Shown here: one piece after another, positions 50,034-61,336 of the stretch
Layout of the letters: each line of letters begins with the position of its first letter
Position numbering within the stretch: the first letter of the stretch is position 1
Source of the DNA: Nocardioides acrostichi
GTDB lineage: Bacteria > Actinomycetota > Actinomycetes > Propionibacteriales > Nocardioidaceae
Length of the DNA stretch: 64,000 nt
NCBI RefSeq assembly: GCF_015319165.1
Contig: NZ_JADIVZ010000005.1
Span: 124,001-188,000, forward strand
Reading direction: 5' to 3'
Notes under the pieces: model-generated
Seen by the model: the letters and a program-made list of their open reading frames with translations, nothing else
What the model was told of the DNA's origin: nothing
Databases searched by the model: none
Program-made: the position numbers and the translations under genes

Positions 50034-50175
50034 GCGAGGGGTCGCAATCTGTCCCTCGAGGGGTCACGCACGGTCGTCCGCCACACCGACGATTCGCGAC
50101 CCCTCGCGGGACGATTCGCGACCCCTCGCGGGACGATTCGCGACCCCTCGCGGGACGATTCGCGACCCCTCGCGC
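50034..50175. repeat. Array of 22-bp repeats between RDD gene and eda
   Basis: Four head-to-tail 22-bp units start at 50088, 50110, 50132 and 50154, each with GACGATTCGCGACCCCTCGC. On the minus strand the core is AGGGGTCGCGAATCGTCCC, identical to the array at 55528. Before them, at 50034-50068, lies an oppositely oriented degenerate copy ending CCCTCGAGGGGTCAC. The array fills the whole gap and ends one base before the eda stop codon. Confidence 0.95.
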
Positions 50176-50806
50176 CTAACGCAAGGCGGCGGCCTCGCGG
50201 GCGAGGGTCTCGATGCGGGTCCAGTCGCCCGCAGCCAGGGCGTCGGCGGGAGTGAGCCAGGAGCCGCCGACGCAGCCGACGTTGGGCAGCGCGAGATAGG
50301 TCGGCGCCGAGGCTGCGGTGATACCGCCGGTGGGGCAGAACCGGGCGGCCGGCAGGGGCGAGGCGATCGACTTCAGGTACGCCGCGCCGCCCGAGGCCTC
50401 CGCCGGGAAGAACTTCATCTCCGAGACGCCCCCCTCGAGCACGGCGATCGCCTCGGTGACGGTGGCGGTGCCGGGCAGGAACGGCAGACCCACCTCGAGC
50501 ATGGCCCGCAGCAGGGTCGGCGTGGTGCCGGGCGAGACCAGGAACCCCGCGCCCGCGTCGGCAGCCGCCTCGGCCTGGGCCGGGGTCGTCACGGTGCCGA
50601 CGCCGAGTGTGATCTCGGGAACCTCGGCGGCGATGGCCCGGACAGCGTCGAGCGCCACCGGCGTGCGCAGCGTCAGCTCGATGACCGGCAGGCCGCCGGC
50701 CACGAGGGCTCGCGCGGTCGGGACGGCGTGCGCGAGGTCGTCGATCACGACGACCGGCACGACCGGCACCAGGTCGAGCAGGGATCCTCCGGCCCCCCGA
50801 GGGGGC

Positions 50807-50835
<29 letters not shown>
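50176..50835 (-). CDS. eda: 2-keto-3-deoxy-6-phosphogluconate aldolase
   Basis: 219 residues. IELTLRTP (catalytic Glu and Arg region), [10 protein letters not shown], and [13 protein letters not shown] with the Schiff-base lysine are in the right order, then FCPTGGI for phosphate binding. It splits KDPG into pyruvate and glyceraldehyde 3-phosphate. The ATG at 50835 lies 29 nt inside edd and is the nearest good start upstream of homology; a TTG at 50822 is an alternative. Last gene of a zwf-edd-eda operon. Confidence 0.93.
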
Positions 50836-52740
<1,905 letters not shown>

Positions 52741-52744
<4 letters not shown>

Positions 52745-54285
52745 TGGTCGGTCTCCTGCCAGGATCGACCGTCGCGCTCGAGCAGCGCGGCGGCGGCGTA
52801 CGGGCCGGGGGTTCCGGCGGGGTAGCGCTTGGGTGGTGTCGGCTCCTGCTCCCAGCGCTCGAGGATCGGCGCCACGAAGGCCCAGGCGGCCTCGACCTCG
52901 TCACGGCGCATGAAGAGGGTGGGGTTGCCGCGCACGACGTCCATCAGCAGCCGCTCGTAGGCGTCGGGGCTGCGCTGGTCGAAGGCGTCGGCGTAGGAGA
53001 GGTCGAGGGAGACCGGCCGCAGCCGGATGCCGCCGGGGCCGGGCTCCTTGGCGGTGAGGTGGAGTCGCATGCCCTCGTCGGGCTGCACCCGGATGTGCAG
53101 CCGGTTCGCGGTGGTGCCGCCCTCAGAACCGGGGAACATCGCGTGCGGCGGCTCCTTGAAGACCACGACGATCTCGCTCGCCCGGCGGTCCATCCGCTTG
53201 CCGGTGCGCAGGTAGAACGGAACCCCGGCCCAGCGCCAGTTCTGCACCTCGGCCTTGAGCGCCACGAAGGTCTCGGTGGCCGAGGTCGCCTCGTCGCCCA
53301 GGTCGTCGGCGTAGGCCGGGCAGGTCTCGCCCTGCACCAGGCCGGCGGCGTACTGCCCCCGCACGACGAGCCGGTCGACGTCTGCGGCGCTCAGCGGGCG
53401 CAGCGCCTGGAGCACCTTGAGCTTCTCGTCACGCACGTTCTCGCGGCCGACGTAGGTGGGCGGCTCCATGGCCACCAGGCACAGCAACTGGAGGAGGTGG
53501 TTCTGCACCATGTCGCGCAGGGCGCCCGCGCGGTCGTAGTACCCGCCGCGGGTGCCCACGCCGACGGTCTCGGCCACGGTGATCTGCACGTGGTCGACCC
53601 ACTGGGAGTTCCACAGCGGCTCGAGGAAGGTGTTGGCGAACCTCGTGACCAGCAGGTTCTGCACGCTCTCCTTGCCCAGGTAGTGGTCGATGCGGAAGAT
53701 CTGGTGCTCGGCGAACACCCGCCCCACGGCGTCGTTGACGGCACGTGAGGAGACGAGGTCGTGGCCGATGGGCTTCTCCATCACCACGCGGGCCGACTCG
53801 TCGGCCAGCCCGAGGTCGGCGAGCCGCTCGCAGGTGGGTCCGAAGAGGTCCGGCGCGACGGCGAGGTAGAAGACGCGCACGGCGTCGGCGCCGTCCGGGG
53901 AGGGCGGGCGGTCCTTGAGCAGGCCGGCGAGCAGGTGCCAACCCTCGCCGGAGTGCGCGTCGAGGCACAGGTGACGCAGGCGGGCGAGCAGCCGCTCGAC
54001 GGCTTCGGTCTCGAGCAGGTGGGGCTCGACGAAGCGGTGCAGCGCGGTGCGCACCTCGTCGCGGTACTGCTCGTCGTCGATCTCGGAGCGAGAGACCCCG
54101 ATGACCCGGGTGTCTGCGGGCAGGTGGCCCTCGAGGTCGCGGTGGTAGAGGGCGGGCAGCAGCTTGCGCAGTGCGAGGTCGCCGGTGCCGCCGAACACGG
54201 TGAAGTCACAGGCTCCGGGGAGGGTGTCGGCCACGGAGCGGGGCGCGACGGCGGACGCCGGAGAGGGGGCGGCGGGGGAGGTCAT
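52741..54285 (-). CDS. zwf: Glucose-6-phosphate 1-dehydrogenase
   Basis: 514 residues. The NADP motif [20 protein letters not shown] (about 31-50), EKPIGHD and the active-site RIDHYLGKE (about 200) are intact. It makes 6-phosphogluconolactone; no pgl gene is adjacent. It leads an Entner-Doudoroff operon and faces a ROK regulator with 46 bp between starts. The N-terminal motif resembles the form I associate with proteobacterial Entner-Doudoroff operons, so transfer is possible; that is inference. Confidence 0.96.
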
Positions 54286-54306
54286 GTCCCTACGGTGGCA
54301 GGATCT

Positions 54307-54320
54307 TTGGATCGATACAA
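54307..54320. promoter_or_regulatory. Near-palindrome between zwf and the ROK regulator gene
   Basis: TTGGATCGATACAA is centred on ATCGAT with one mismatch per arm and lies midway between the divergent starts (54285 and 54332). It is a good candidate operator for the ROK repressor. Confidence 0.45.
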
Positions 54321-54331
54321 GCGAACTTTAG

Positions 54332-55522
54332 ATGGATTCAGACAAAAGTCCGTGGTTCACTGACCGCGTGGACACCTCCCCGGGGTCGCTGCTGACCCTC
54401 CTGCGCACCGGCCGTGCCAGCAGCCGGGCCGATCTGGTGCGCCTCTCCGGTCTCTCGCGCGGCGCGGTCACGACCCGCCTGGCCGCACTGGCCGCCGCCG
54501 GACTGGTGCGCGAGGGCGACGAGCTGGCCTCGACCGGGGGACGCCGCGCCGGCACGCTCGAGCTCGACCCGGACGCCGGCAGCGTGCTCGCCGTCGCCGT
54601 CGGCCGCTCCCGCAGCCAGGTCGGCGTGTTCGACCTGGCCGGACGCGAGATCACCAGCGACAGCCGCGACCACGAGCCCGGGATCGCCCCCGGTGAGCTG
54701 ATGACCGATGTCGTCGACCGGCTGCTCCACCAGCTGCCACCCGACCCGGCCGCACCCGTCCTGGGCGTCGGCGTCAGCCTGCCGGGCGCCGTCGACGGCG
54801 AGAAGGTCGCCAGCCTCGACGCCCCCGTGCTGGCCGGCTGGGACGGCATCGACCTGCGTCCGTGGCTGGCCAAGGTCACCGACGCACCGGTGCTCATCGA
54901 CAACGACACCGCTGTGCTCACCCGCAGCGAGCTGTTCGGGCGCGCACCCGCGCACCCGTCGATGCTGGTGCTCAAGGCCTCCACCGGCCTCGGCCTGGGC
55001 ATGGTCGTCGACGGTCGCATCGTCGGCGCCGGGCGCGGTCGCACCGGCGAGCTCGGCCACACGCGCGTCGCGGCCGCCGGCGATCTGCCCTGCCGCTGCG
55101 GCGCCACCGGCTGCCTCGAGACGATCGCGGGGGGCTGGGCGCTGGTCGCCGAGCTCGACGCGGGCTCGACCCTCGCACCGGCGCGTCACGTGCGCGGCCT
55201 CGTCGGGCAGGCCCTCGACGGCGACCCGAGTGCGCGCCGCCTGGTGCGCGAGGGCGGACGCCGGCTCGGCGAGACGCTCGCGGTCGCGGTCAACCTCGTG
55301 CAGCCGGGCGTCCTCGTGGTCGGCGGCGACCTCGGCGCCGCCTTCGACCTCTACACCGCGGGGTTGCGCGAGTCCCTGGCCACCCACGCCCACCCCCTCG
55401 CCGTCCGCGACCTGCGCCTGCTGCCCGCCACCCACGGCGAGGCGGCGGGCCTGCACGGCTGCGCCGCGCTGGCCATCGACCACGCGCTGGCCCCCGACAC
55501 GGTCGACGCGCGCCTGGCCTGA
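54332..55522 (+). CDS. ROK family transcriptional regulator
   Basis: 396 residues. A winged-helix domain (SSRADLVRLSGLSRGAVTTR, about 29-48) is fused to a ROK sugar-kinase-like domain: LGVGVSLPGAVDG, the sugar-binding IDNDTAVL, and the zinc site CRCGATGCLE (about 252). It probably senses a sugar or sugar phosphate and controls the divergent zwf-edd-eda operon. ATG 54332 is used; GTG 54368 is possible, since no Shine-Dalgarno is visible before either. A 22-bp repeat array follows the stop. Confidence 0.88.
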   Translation: MDSDKSPWFTDRVDTSPGSLLTLLRTGRASSRADLVRLSGLSRGAVTTRLAALAAAGLVREGDELASTGGRRAGTLELDPDAGSVLAVAVGRSRSQVGVFDLAGREITSDSRDHEPGIAPGELMTDVVDRLLHQLPPDPAAPVLGVGVSLPGAVDGEKVASLDAPVLAGWDGIDLRPWLAKVTDAPVLIDNDTAVLTRSELFGRAPAHPSMLVLKASTGLGLGMVVDGRIVGAGRGRTGELGHTRVAAAGDLPCRCGATGCLETIAGGWALVAELDAGSTLAPARHVRGLVGQALDGDPSARRLVREGGRRLGETLAVAVNLVQPGVLVVGGDLGAAFDLYTAGLRESLATHAHPLAVRDLRLLPATHGEAAGLHGCAALAIDHALAPDTVDARLA

Positions 55523-55527
55523 CCCGC

Positions 55528-55609
55528 GAAGGGTCGCGAATCGTCCCTCCAGGGGTCGCGAATCGTCCCTCCAGGGGTCGCGAATCGTCCCTCCAGGGGT
55601 CACTCGAGG
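55528..55609 (+). repeat. Array of 22-bp repeats downstream of the ROK gene
   Basis: Three 22-bp units start at 55529, 55551 and 55573, each with the core RGGGTCGCGAATCGTCCC (R is A or G), and a partial fourth at 55595-55609 ends AGGGGTCACTCGAGG. Same family and unit length as the array at 50034-50175, in the opposite orientation. Confidence 0.95.
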
Positions 55610-55638
55610 TTCACCAGGACCGGTCATCATCGGCCAGC

Positions 55639-56760
55639 GTGCGCATCGCCCAGCTCGCCAACTTCGTCGGCCCCTCCTCCGGAGGCATGCGGACGGCGAT
55701 CGAGGCCCTCGGCGCCGGCTACACCGCCGCGGGGGTCGAGCGGGTGCTCGTGGTGCCCGGTCCGGCCGACGAGGTGCGGACGACGGACACGGGCGACGTC
55801 GTGCAGCTCCGGGCGCCACGGGTGGGCGGCGGCTACCGACTGATCGTCGAACCGTGGCGCGTCGCCGAGGTACTGGAGCGCTTCGCGCCCACCTCCCTGG
55901 AGCTCAACGACAAGCTGACCCTGCTGCCCGCGGCCCGGTGGGCCCGGCGCCGTGGCGTCGGCACGCTGCTGTTCAGCCACGAGCAGCTCTCCGACATGTT
56001 CGCGATGCGCTCGGGCATCGAGGCCACCCGCGCCTCGATCGCCCTGCTCAACCGCGTGCTGGTGCGCTCGGTCGACACGATCGTGGTGGCATCGCGCTAC
56101 GCCGAGCGCGAGTTCGGCGCGGTTGCCGCAGCGGTCGACTGCCCCGTGGCGCGCGTGCCGCTGGGCGTCGACCTCGACACGTTCACCCCCGACCCCGCCC
56201 GCGCCGACCGGCGGCCCGGCGACCCGCTGCGGCTCGTGCACGTCGGGCGCCTCTCTCGCGAGAAGTCACCACACCTCGCCGTCGCCACCGCCGTCGAACT
56301 GCACGGTCGCGGCGTGCCGGTGCGCCTCGACGTGTACGGCGAGGGGCCGCACCGCGACGAGCTCGAGGCTCTCGCGCAACGAGCGCCCGTCACCTTCCAC
56401 GGGTACGTCGACGGGCGCGACGAACTGCGCCGGCGCATCGCGGGCGCCGATGTCGCACTGTCGGTGTGCCCCGGCGAGACGTTCGGCCTCGCGGTGCTCG
56501 AGGCGATGGCCTGTGGCACGCCCGTGGTCACGGCCGACCGCGGCGGTGCGCGCGAGCTGGTCGACGCCTCCTCCGGCGGCTGGGCGGCGCCCGAGCCCGA
56601 CGCGCTCGCCGACGCCGTGCTCGACGTCGTGCGACGCCCCGTCGCGTCGATGCGCGCGGGAGCGCGGCGACGCGCCGAGCGCTACCCCTGGTCGGCCGCG
56701 GTGGCCTCGATGCTCGCACTGCACGACGGGGCGTCGTCGGTCTCCCGAGCCTCCGCCTGA
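55639..56760 (+). CDS. Glycosyltransferase family 4 (mannosyltransferase-like)
   Basis: 373 residues. The N-terminal nucleotide-fold loop NFVGPSSGGMRTAIEALG contains the GGM acceptor-side glycines; the C-terminal domain has LVHVGRLSREKSPHLAV (about 199), VYGEGPHRDEL and the donor-binding ETFGLAVLEAMACGTPVV (E-x7-E, about 282-299). These are standard GT4 features, closest in feel to GDP-mannose-dependent PimB/MgtA enzymes, fitting the MptB-like gene next door. GTG 55639 gives MRIAQLANF, the usual beginning. Its last 79 nt overlap the convergent mptB-like gene. Confidence 0.82.
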   Translation: MRIAQLANFVGPSSGGMRTAIEALGAGYTAAGVERVLVVPGPADEVRTTDTGDVVQLRAPRVGGGYRLIVEPWRVAEVLERFAPTSLELNDKLTLLPAARWARRRGVGTLLFSHEQLSDMFAMRSGIEATRASIALLNRVLVRSVDTIVVASRYAEREFGAVAAAVDCPVARVPLGVDLDTFTPDPARADRRPGDPLRLVHVGRLSREKSPHLAVATAVELHGRGVPVRLDVYGEGPHRDELEALAQRAPVTFHGYVDGRDELRRRIAGADVALSVCPGETFGLAVLEAMACGTPVVTADRGGARELVDASSGGWAAPEPDALADAVLDVVRRPVASMRAGARRRAERYPWSAAVASMLALHDGASSVSRASA

Positions 56761-58205
56761 CCGACGCGGCGCGCGATCTGCTCCACACGACCGCGGGCGA
56801 GCGGCGTCCACAGCAGCAGCCCGGCAAGCACGGCGATCAGCACCGAACCGAGCACGATCGCGTAGTAGGCGCCGTGCAGGGAGGAGTCCATCGGGGCGAC
56901 CAGCCCGCCCACGACCGAGGCGGCGACCAGCCCCGAGAGGGCGGCGCGCGAGAGCCGCAGGCAGGCCACGAAGGGCAGCACCCACAGCAGGTACCAGAGG
57001 TGCACGACCGGGCTGGTGAGCACGAGCACGCCCAGGATCCCGGCGGCCGTGGCGACCGCCGCGCCACGATCGCCGGACGGACGACGCAGCGCCATCGCGC
57101 CGACCACGACGAACATCAGCATGGTCGCTCCACCCCGCACCAGACCCAGCATCGTCGCCGGCGCGAGCCCCAGGTGCAGCACACCGGCGATCCAGTCGAG
57201 GGTTCCGCCGCCCAGCGTGGCCAGCGACAGCGGGGTGTTGATCGTGCCGGGCACCGAGAGGGCACCGATCCAACCGGAGCCGGTGCCGGCCACCACACCG
57301 AGCCCGAACAGCGTGCCGAGCGACACCGCGGCCACCGCGGCGAGACGCCGAAACCGCACCACGAGGGATGCCGCCACCGGCAGCGACACGAGCGCGATCG
57401 CCACACACACCAGGCCCCCCGGAGCCTTCACGGCCGCGGCGAGACCACCGAGCACCGCGCCCCACACCCAGCCGCGCTCGACGCCCACCACCAGCGCGGC
57501 GGCCATGAGCCCCGCCATGAGCAGGTCGTTGTGCAGGCCGGCCACGCCGTTGGCCACCATGAACGGCGAGGCCAGCACGAGCGCCGAGGCGAACGCCGGG
57601 TCGCGACCCGCCCAGGTCGCGAGGCGGGGTACCGCCCAGGCGAGCAGGCCCAGCCCGACCAGTGCCAGCACCCGGTACCCGATCACGAGGATCCACGGGT
57701 TGCCGGTGATGCCGGAGATCGCGCCACCGAGGGCCAGCGGCACCGGACCGTACGGCGTCGGCGTGTGCAGCCAGCGGGGGTCGACGGCGTCGACGATCGG
57801 GCCGTCCAGCAGCCACGGACCGTGCCGGTACGGACTGATCCCCCAGTGCTGCAGCATGCCCTGCGCGGCGTAGGACCAGCCGTCGCGGGAGAACAGCGGG
57901 GGTGCGAGCAGCAGCGGCGACGTCCACGCGAGGGCGGCCAGCCGCACCCGGTCGACGAGCGCGGTCCGGTCCCCCGTGGCAGCGGAGGTGACCTCACGCA
58001 GCAGGCGCAACCAGGCCTGGGCCAGCAGAGCCAACCCGAGGAGCACGACCGCGAGTGCCGCCATCCGGCCGGTCTCGGAATCGCGCAGAACGATGAGCAG
58101 GGGCAGCCGCAGCACGCGCGCGGTCGACGGCATCGCGGAGCCGACGAGTCCGCCGACCGAGACGAGCACGCTCCCCAGGGCGCCGCGGACCAGGGTGGAG
58201 GACAC
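56682..58205 (-). CDS. Polyprenol-phosphomannose-dependent mannosyltransferase, MptB-like
   Basis: 507 residues with about thirteen hydrophobic segments, a GT-C fold. FSRDGWSYAAQGMLQHWGIS (about 105-124), with an Asp in the first loop, and the later VAGLHNDLLMAGLMAA (about 222) are typical of MptA/MptB alpha-1,6-mannosyltransferases, which extend lipomannan-type chains from decaprenyl-phosphomannose outside the membrane. A Ser/Ala/Glu-rich tail overlaps the GT4 gene. GTG 58205 is 6 nt after TAGCCT (58212-58217, minus strand): a probable leaderless transcript. Confidence 0.82.
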   Translation of the reverse strand: MSSTLVRGALGSVLVSVGGLVGSAMPSTARVLRLPLLIVLRDSETGRMAALAVVLLGLALLAQAWLRLLREVTSAATGDRTALVDRVRLAALAWTSPLLLAPPLFSRDGWSYAAQGMLQHWGISPYRHGPWLLDGPIVDAVDPRWLHTPTPYGPVPLALGGAISGITGNPWILVIGYRVLALVGLGLLAWAVPRLATWAGRDPAFASALVLASPFMVANGVAGLHNDLLMAGLMAAALVVGVERGWVWGAVLGGLAAAVKAPGGLVCVAIALVSLPVAASLVVRFRRLAAVAAVSLGTLFGLGVVAGTGSGWIGALSVPGTINTPLSLATLGGGTLDWIAGVLHLGLAPATMLGLVRGGATMLMFVVVGAMALRRPSGDRGAAVATAAGILGVLVLTSPVVHLWYLLWVLPFVACLRLSRAALSGLVAASVVGGLVAPMDSSLHGAYYAIVLGSVLIAVLAGLLLWTPLARGRVEQIARRVGQAEARETDDAPSCSASIEATAADQG

Positions 58206-58211
58206 GTCGGG

Positions 58212-58217
58212 AGGCTA
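58212..58217 (-). promoter_or_regulatory. Leaderless -10 element of the mptB-like gene
   Basis: Minus strand TAGCCT, 6 nt before the GTG start, no Shine-Dalgarno between them. Confidence 0.5.
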
Positions 58218-58292
58218 GGAGCGCAGGTCGACGGGGACGGGTCGCCCAGCCGACGATCGGGTGAATGCCGACGGACGGGTACGTACGTGCCC

Positions 58293-58298
58293 TAGGGT
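58293..58298 (+). promoter_or_regulatory. Leaderless -10 element of the deazaflavin-dependent reductase gene
   Basis: TAGGGT lies 6 nt before the ATG at 58305; the six bases between (CCCCTC) hold no ribosome-binding site. Confidence 0.55.
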
Positions 58299-58304
58299 CC
58301 CCTC

Positions 58305-58775
58305 ATGGGACTGCTGACGCCTGTGGCCGTGAAGATCGGTTCGATCCCGTGGATGCCGAAGCTGCTGCCGCAGATCGTGTGGGTCGACGAGAACCTCCAG
58401 AAGGTCTCCGGCGGCCGCGTGAGCGTCCTCGACATCGCGGGCCTGCCCAACCTCACGCTCACCGTGCCGGGCCGCAAGAGCGGCGTCCCGCGCTCGGTGC
58501 CGCTGCTGTGCGTGCCCGACGGCGACACCTGGCTCATCGCGGGCTCCTACTTCGGAGGCCCGAAGATGCCGGTCTGGGTCTACAACCTGCGCGCGGCCGA
58601 CGGCGCCCACATCCGGTTCGGACGACGCGAGATCGACGTCGTGGCCGAGGAGCTGGCCGCCGGCGCCTCGCGCGATGCGGCGTGGGCGACCATGGTCGGC
58701 ACCTGGCCCAACTACCGGCTCTACGAGGAGCGCACCGACCGGCTCATCCCGGTCTTCCGGCTGCGACCCGCCTGA
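58305..58775 (+). CDS. Deazaflavin (F420)-dependent nitroreductase family protein (Ddn-like)
   Basis: 156 residues. The segment LTLTVPGRKSGVPRSVPLLCV (about 49-69) followed by DTWLIAGSYFGGPKMPVWVYNL is the split-barrel Ddn family pattern in which the GRKSG loop contacts the F420 phosphate tail. It probably reduces quinones or other hydrophobic substrates with F420H2. It sits 43 nt upstream of the hydrolase gene but has its own leaderless promoter. Confidence 0.87.
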   Translation: MGLLTPVAVKIGSIPWMPKLLPQIVWVDENLQKVSGGRVSVLDIAGLPNLTLTVPGRKSGVPRSVPLLCVPDGDTWLIAGSYFGGPKMPVWVYNLRAADGAHIRFGRREIDVVAEELAAGASRDAAWATMVGTWPNYRLYEERTDRLIPVFRLRPA

Positions 58776-58778
58776 TCG

Positions 58779-58811
58779 GTTCTCGCCGGGAGCGAGAACA
58801 CGTTCTAGGGT
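58779..58811 (+). promoter_or_regulatory. KstR-like operator overlapping a -10 element
   Basis: AGAACACGTTCT (58795-58806) fits the known KstR pattern TnnAACnnGTTnnA at seven of eight specified positions (the first T is G). It overlaps TAGGGT (58806-58811), which is 7 nt from the hydrolase ATG, so a bound repressor would block a leaderless promoter. It also shares its left half with a perfect inverted repeat GTTCTCGC/GCGAGAAC (58779-58799). Confidence 0.55.
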
Positions 58812-58818
58812 GACGCGC

Positions 58819-59958
58819 ATGGTCGAGGGAACCTGCACCGACACGTTCGCCCCGCTGCGTGATCTGCTCGAGCAGCACCTCGCCTCCGGCGACGACACCG
58901 GCGCCTCACTGGCCGTCGTGCACGACGGCCAACTCGTGGTCGATCTCTGGGGCGGCGAGGCCCGCGCGGGCGAGGCCTGGACGCGCGAGACGATCGTGCA
59001 GGTCTACTCCGTCACCAAGGTCATGGCGGCGCTGGCCTTCCTCACCCTCGTCGAGGCCGGCGAGATCGACCTCGATGCGCCGGTCACGACCTACTGGCCG
59101 GACTTCGGTGCCCACGGCAAGGGCGACGTGCTCGTGCGTCAGGTGCTCGGCCACGCGAGCCGGGTGCCGGGGTGGACCACGCCCGTGACCGTCGACGACA
59201 TCCTCGACCTCGACGCGAGCGAAGCCCTGCTCGCGGCGTCCGAGCCCTGGTACACCGAGGGCCACGGCTACCAGATGATCGACCACGGGCACCTGCTCGA
59301 CGCGATCGCCTTCGGTGCCACCGGGCGCCGACTGGCCGACGTGCTGCGCGACGACGTGATGGCGCCCCTCGGGTGCGCCTCACGGGGCGGATTCCACCTC
59401 GGCGTGCCCGAGGAGTCGCTCGCCGACTGCGCCGACCTGATCCCGCCGACCGGGTCGAGCATCGACGTCGCCGCCCTCGGCATGGACCACCCACTCATCC
59501 GCACGGTCGTCAATCCCCTGCTCGCACCCGACGTCGTCAACGGCGAGGCCTGGCGGCGCGGTGCCGTCGGCGGGGCGGGGGGTCACGGCACGGCGCGCGC
59601 GATCGCCCGCGCCCAGGCGGTCGTCTCGCACGGTGGCGAGCTCGACGGCGTCCGACTGCTCTCCCCCGAGCTCGTCGAGCGCATCTTCGAGGTGCAGGCC
59701 GACGGACCCGACCACGTGCTGGTGGTGCCGACCCGGTTCGGCATCGGGTGGGCACTGCCCTTCGAGGCAGCGCCGGCGGTGCCGTCCGGACGCGTGTGCT
59801 GGTGGACCGGCTACGGCGGCGCGATCGTCGTCAACGATCTCGACCGGCGCCTCACCCTGGCCTACGCCCCCGCCCGACTCGTCGACCACATGGTCGCCTC
59901 GCCCCGCACCGACGCCTACGTGCGCACCACCTTCGACTGCCTGGAGGCTCTGGCATGA
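58819..59958 (+). CDS. Serine hydrolase of the beta-lactamase/EstB family
   Basis: 379 residues. YSVTKVMAAL (S-x-x-K nucleophile, about 67-76) and a YQMIDHGHLL segment (about 152, in the place of the Y-x-N motif) are present; HGTARAIARAQAV and GIGWALPF occur near the end as in EstB/LipL-type esterases. It has no signal peptide, so it is a cytoplasmic esterase or amidase. ATG 58819 is preceded by TAGGGT at 7 nt and the KstR-like box. It overlaps the monooxygenase gene by 4 nt (ATGA), so the two act together, plausibly on a lipid or steroid ester or lactone. Confidence 0.87.
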   Translation: MVEGTCTDTFAPLRDLLEQHLASGDDTGASLAVVHDGQLVVDLWGGEARAGEAWTRETIVQVYSVTKVMAALAFLTLVEAGEIDLDAPVTTYWPDFGAHGKGDVLVRQVLGHASRVPGWTTPVTVDDILDLDASEALLAASEPWYTEGHGYQMIDHGHLLDAIAFGATGRRLADVLRDDVMAPLGCASRGGFHLGVPEESLADCADLIPPTGSSIDVAALGMDHPLIRTVVNPLLAPDVVNGEAWRRGAVGGAGGHGTARAIARAQAVVSHGGELDGVRLLSPELVERIFEVQADGPDHVLVVPTRFGIGWALPFEAAPAVPSGRVCWWTGYGGAIVVNDLDRRLTLAYAPARLVDHMVASPRTDAYVRTTFDCLEALA

Positions 59959-61298
59959 CCGACACCCCCGCCGCCCCGCGCGTGTGCATCATCGGAGCCG
60001 GGTGCTCCGGCATCACCACCGCGAAGCGCCTCAAGGAGTTCGGCATCTCCTACGACCAGTTCGAGATGTCGGACGACATCGGCGGCAACTGGTACTTCAA
60101 GAACCCCAACGGCCGCTCGTCGGTCTATGAGTCGCTGCACATCGACACCTCGACGCAGCGGCTGCAGTTCGAGGACTTCCCGGCCCCGGCCGACTATCCC
60201 GATTTCCCGCACCACACGCTGATCCACCGCTACTTCAAGGACTACGTGGAGCACTTCGGGCTGCGCGAGAACATCGAGTTCGGCATCGAGGTCAAGCGGG
60301 CTGCCCGCAACGCCGACGGCGGGTGGGACGTCACGCTGTCGAGCGGCGTGGTGCGCCGTTACACCGACCTCGTCGTCGCCAACGGCCACCACTGGGCACC
60401 GCGGATGCCGCGGTTCGAGGGCGACTTCGCCGGCGAGCTGTTCCACGCCCACCACTACGTGAACCCGTTCTCTCCCGTCGAACTGCGCGGCAAGCGGGTG
60501 ATCGTGGTCGGCATGGGCAACTCCGCGATGGACCTCGCCTCGGAGCTGTCGTTCCCGTGGATGGCCAAGAAGCTCTACGTCTCCGCTCGCCGCGGGGTGT
60601 GGGTGCTGCCGAAGTACCGCAACGGCCAGGCTGCCGACAAGGTGATGGCCCCGCCCGACATCCCCAAGGAGCAGGCGCTGGCCGCGTCGCGCGCACTCAT
60701 CCGCGACCTGGTCGGCAACATGAGCAACTACGGCCTGCCCGAACCCGACCACGAGCCGCTCTCGGCCCACCCCTCGGTGAGCGCCGACTTCCTTACCAAG
60801 GCCGGCTCCGGCGACATCCACATGCTCCCCGAGATCAAGGGGTTCGAGGGTCACACCGTGCACCTGGTCGACGGCACCTCGGTCGAGGCGGACGTCGTCA
60901 TCTGCGCCACCGGCTACGACATGAAGTTCCCGTTCTTCGACCACAGCGAGGCCGACCTCCACCCCGATCAGGACCACCGCTACCCGCTGTTCAAACGGGT
61001 CGTGAAACCGGGCGTGGAGCACCTCTACTACGCGGGCCTCGCGCAGAGCTCCCCCACCATCGTCAACCTCGCCGAGCAGCAGTCGAAGCTCATCGCCCGA
61101 CTCATCACCGGCCAGTACGCCCTCCCGAGCGTCGAGGAGCAGGAGCGGATCATGGTCGCCGACGAGGCCGCCCACCTCGAGCAGTACTACGCCTCGCCGC
61201 GACACACCATCCAGATCGACTTCGGCCGCTACTGCCTCGACCTGATGGAGGAGATCGAGGCCGGCGAACGACGGGCCCGGGCAGGCACCCCGGCCTGA
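59955..61298 (+). CDS. Flavin-containing monooxygenase
   Basis: 447 residues. FAD motif CIIGAGCSGITTAKRLKEF (about 11-29), the FMO identifying region FAGELFHAHHYVNP (about 156-169) and the NADP motif VIVVGMGNSAMDLASE (about 181-196), then ATGYDMKFPF (about 317). Family members hydroxylate N or S atoms or do Baeyer-Villiger insertions. Coupled to the serine hydrolase; a Baeyer-Villiger step followed by ester hydrolysis would be a sensible pair, by inference. Confidence 0.88.
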   Translation: MTDTPAAPRVCIIGAGCSGITTAKRLKEFGISYDQFEMSDDIGGNWYFKNPNGRSSVYESLHIDTSTQRLQFEDFPAPADYPDFPHHTLIHRYFKDYVEHFGLRENIEFGIEVKRAARNADGGWDVTLSSGVVRRYTDLVVANGHHWAPRMPRFEGDFAGELFHAHHYVNPFSPVELRGKRVIVVGMGNSAMDLASELSFPWMAKKLYVSARRGVWVLPKYRNGQAADKVMAPPDIPKEQALAASRALIRDLVGNMSNYGLPEPDHEPLSAHPSVSADFLTKAGSGDIHMLPEIKGFEGHTVHLVDGTSVEADVVICATGYDMKFPFFDHSEADLHPDQDHRYPLFKRVVKPGVEHLYYAGLAQSSPTIVNLAEQQSKLIARLITGQYALPSVEEQERIMVADEAAHLEQYYASPRHTIQIDFGRYCLDLMEEIEAGERRARAGTPA

Positions 61299-61336
61299 GC
61301 AGGACCGAGCCGACGAGATCATCTGGCCGAAAAAAT

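Noticed and set aside
50034-50175. CRISPR array
   Set aside because: The 22-bp units are directly contiguous without unique spacers, there are few of them, and no cas gene is present; they are tandem repeats.
54708-58295. Plus-strand frame of nearly 1200 codons across the ROK, GT4 and mptB-like genes
   Set aside because: It spans several well-supported genes in other frames and encodes low-complexity Arg/Pro/Ala sequence.
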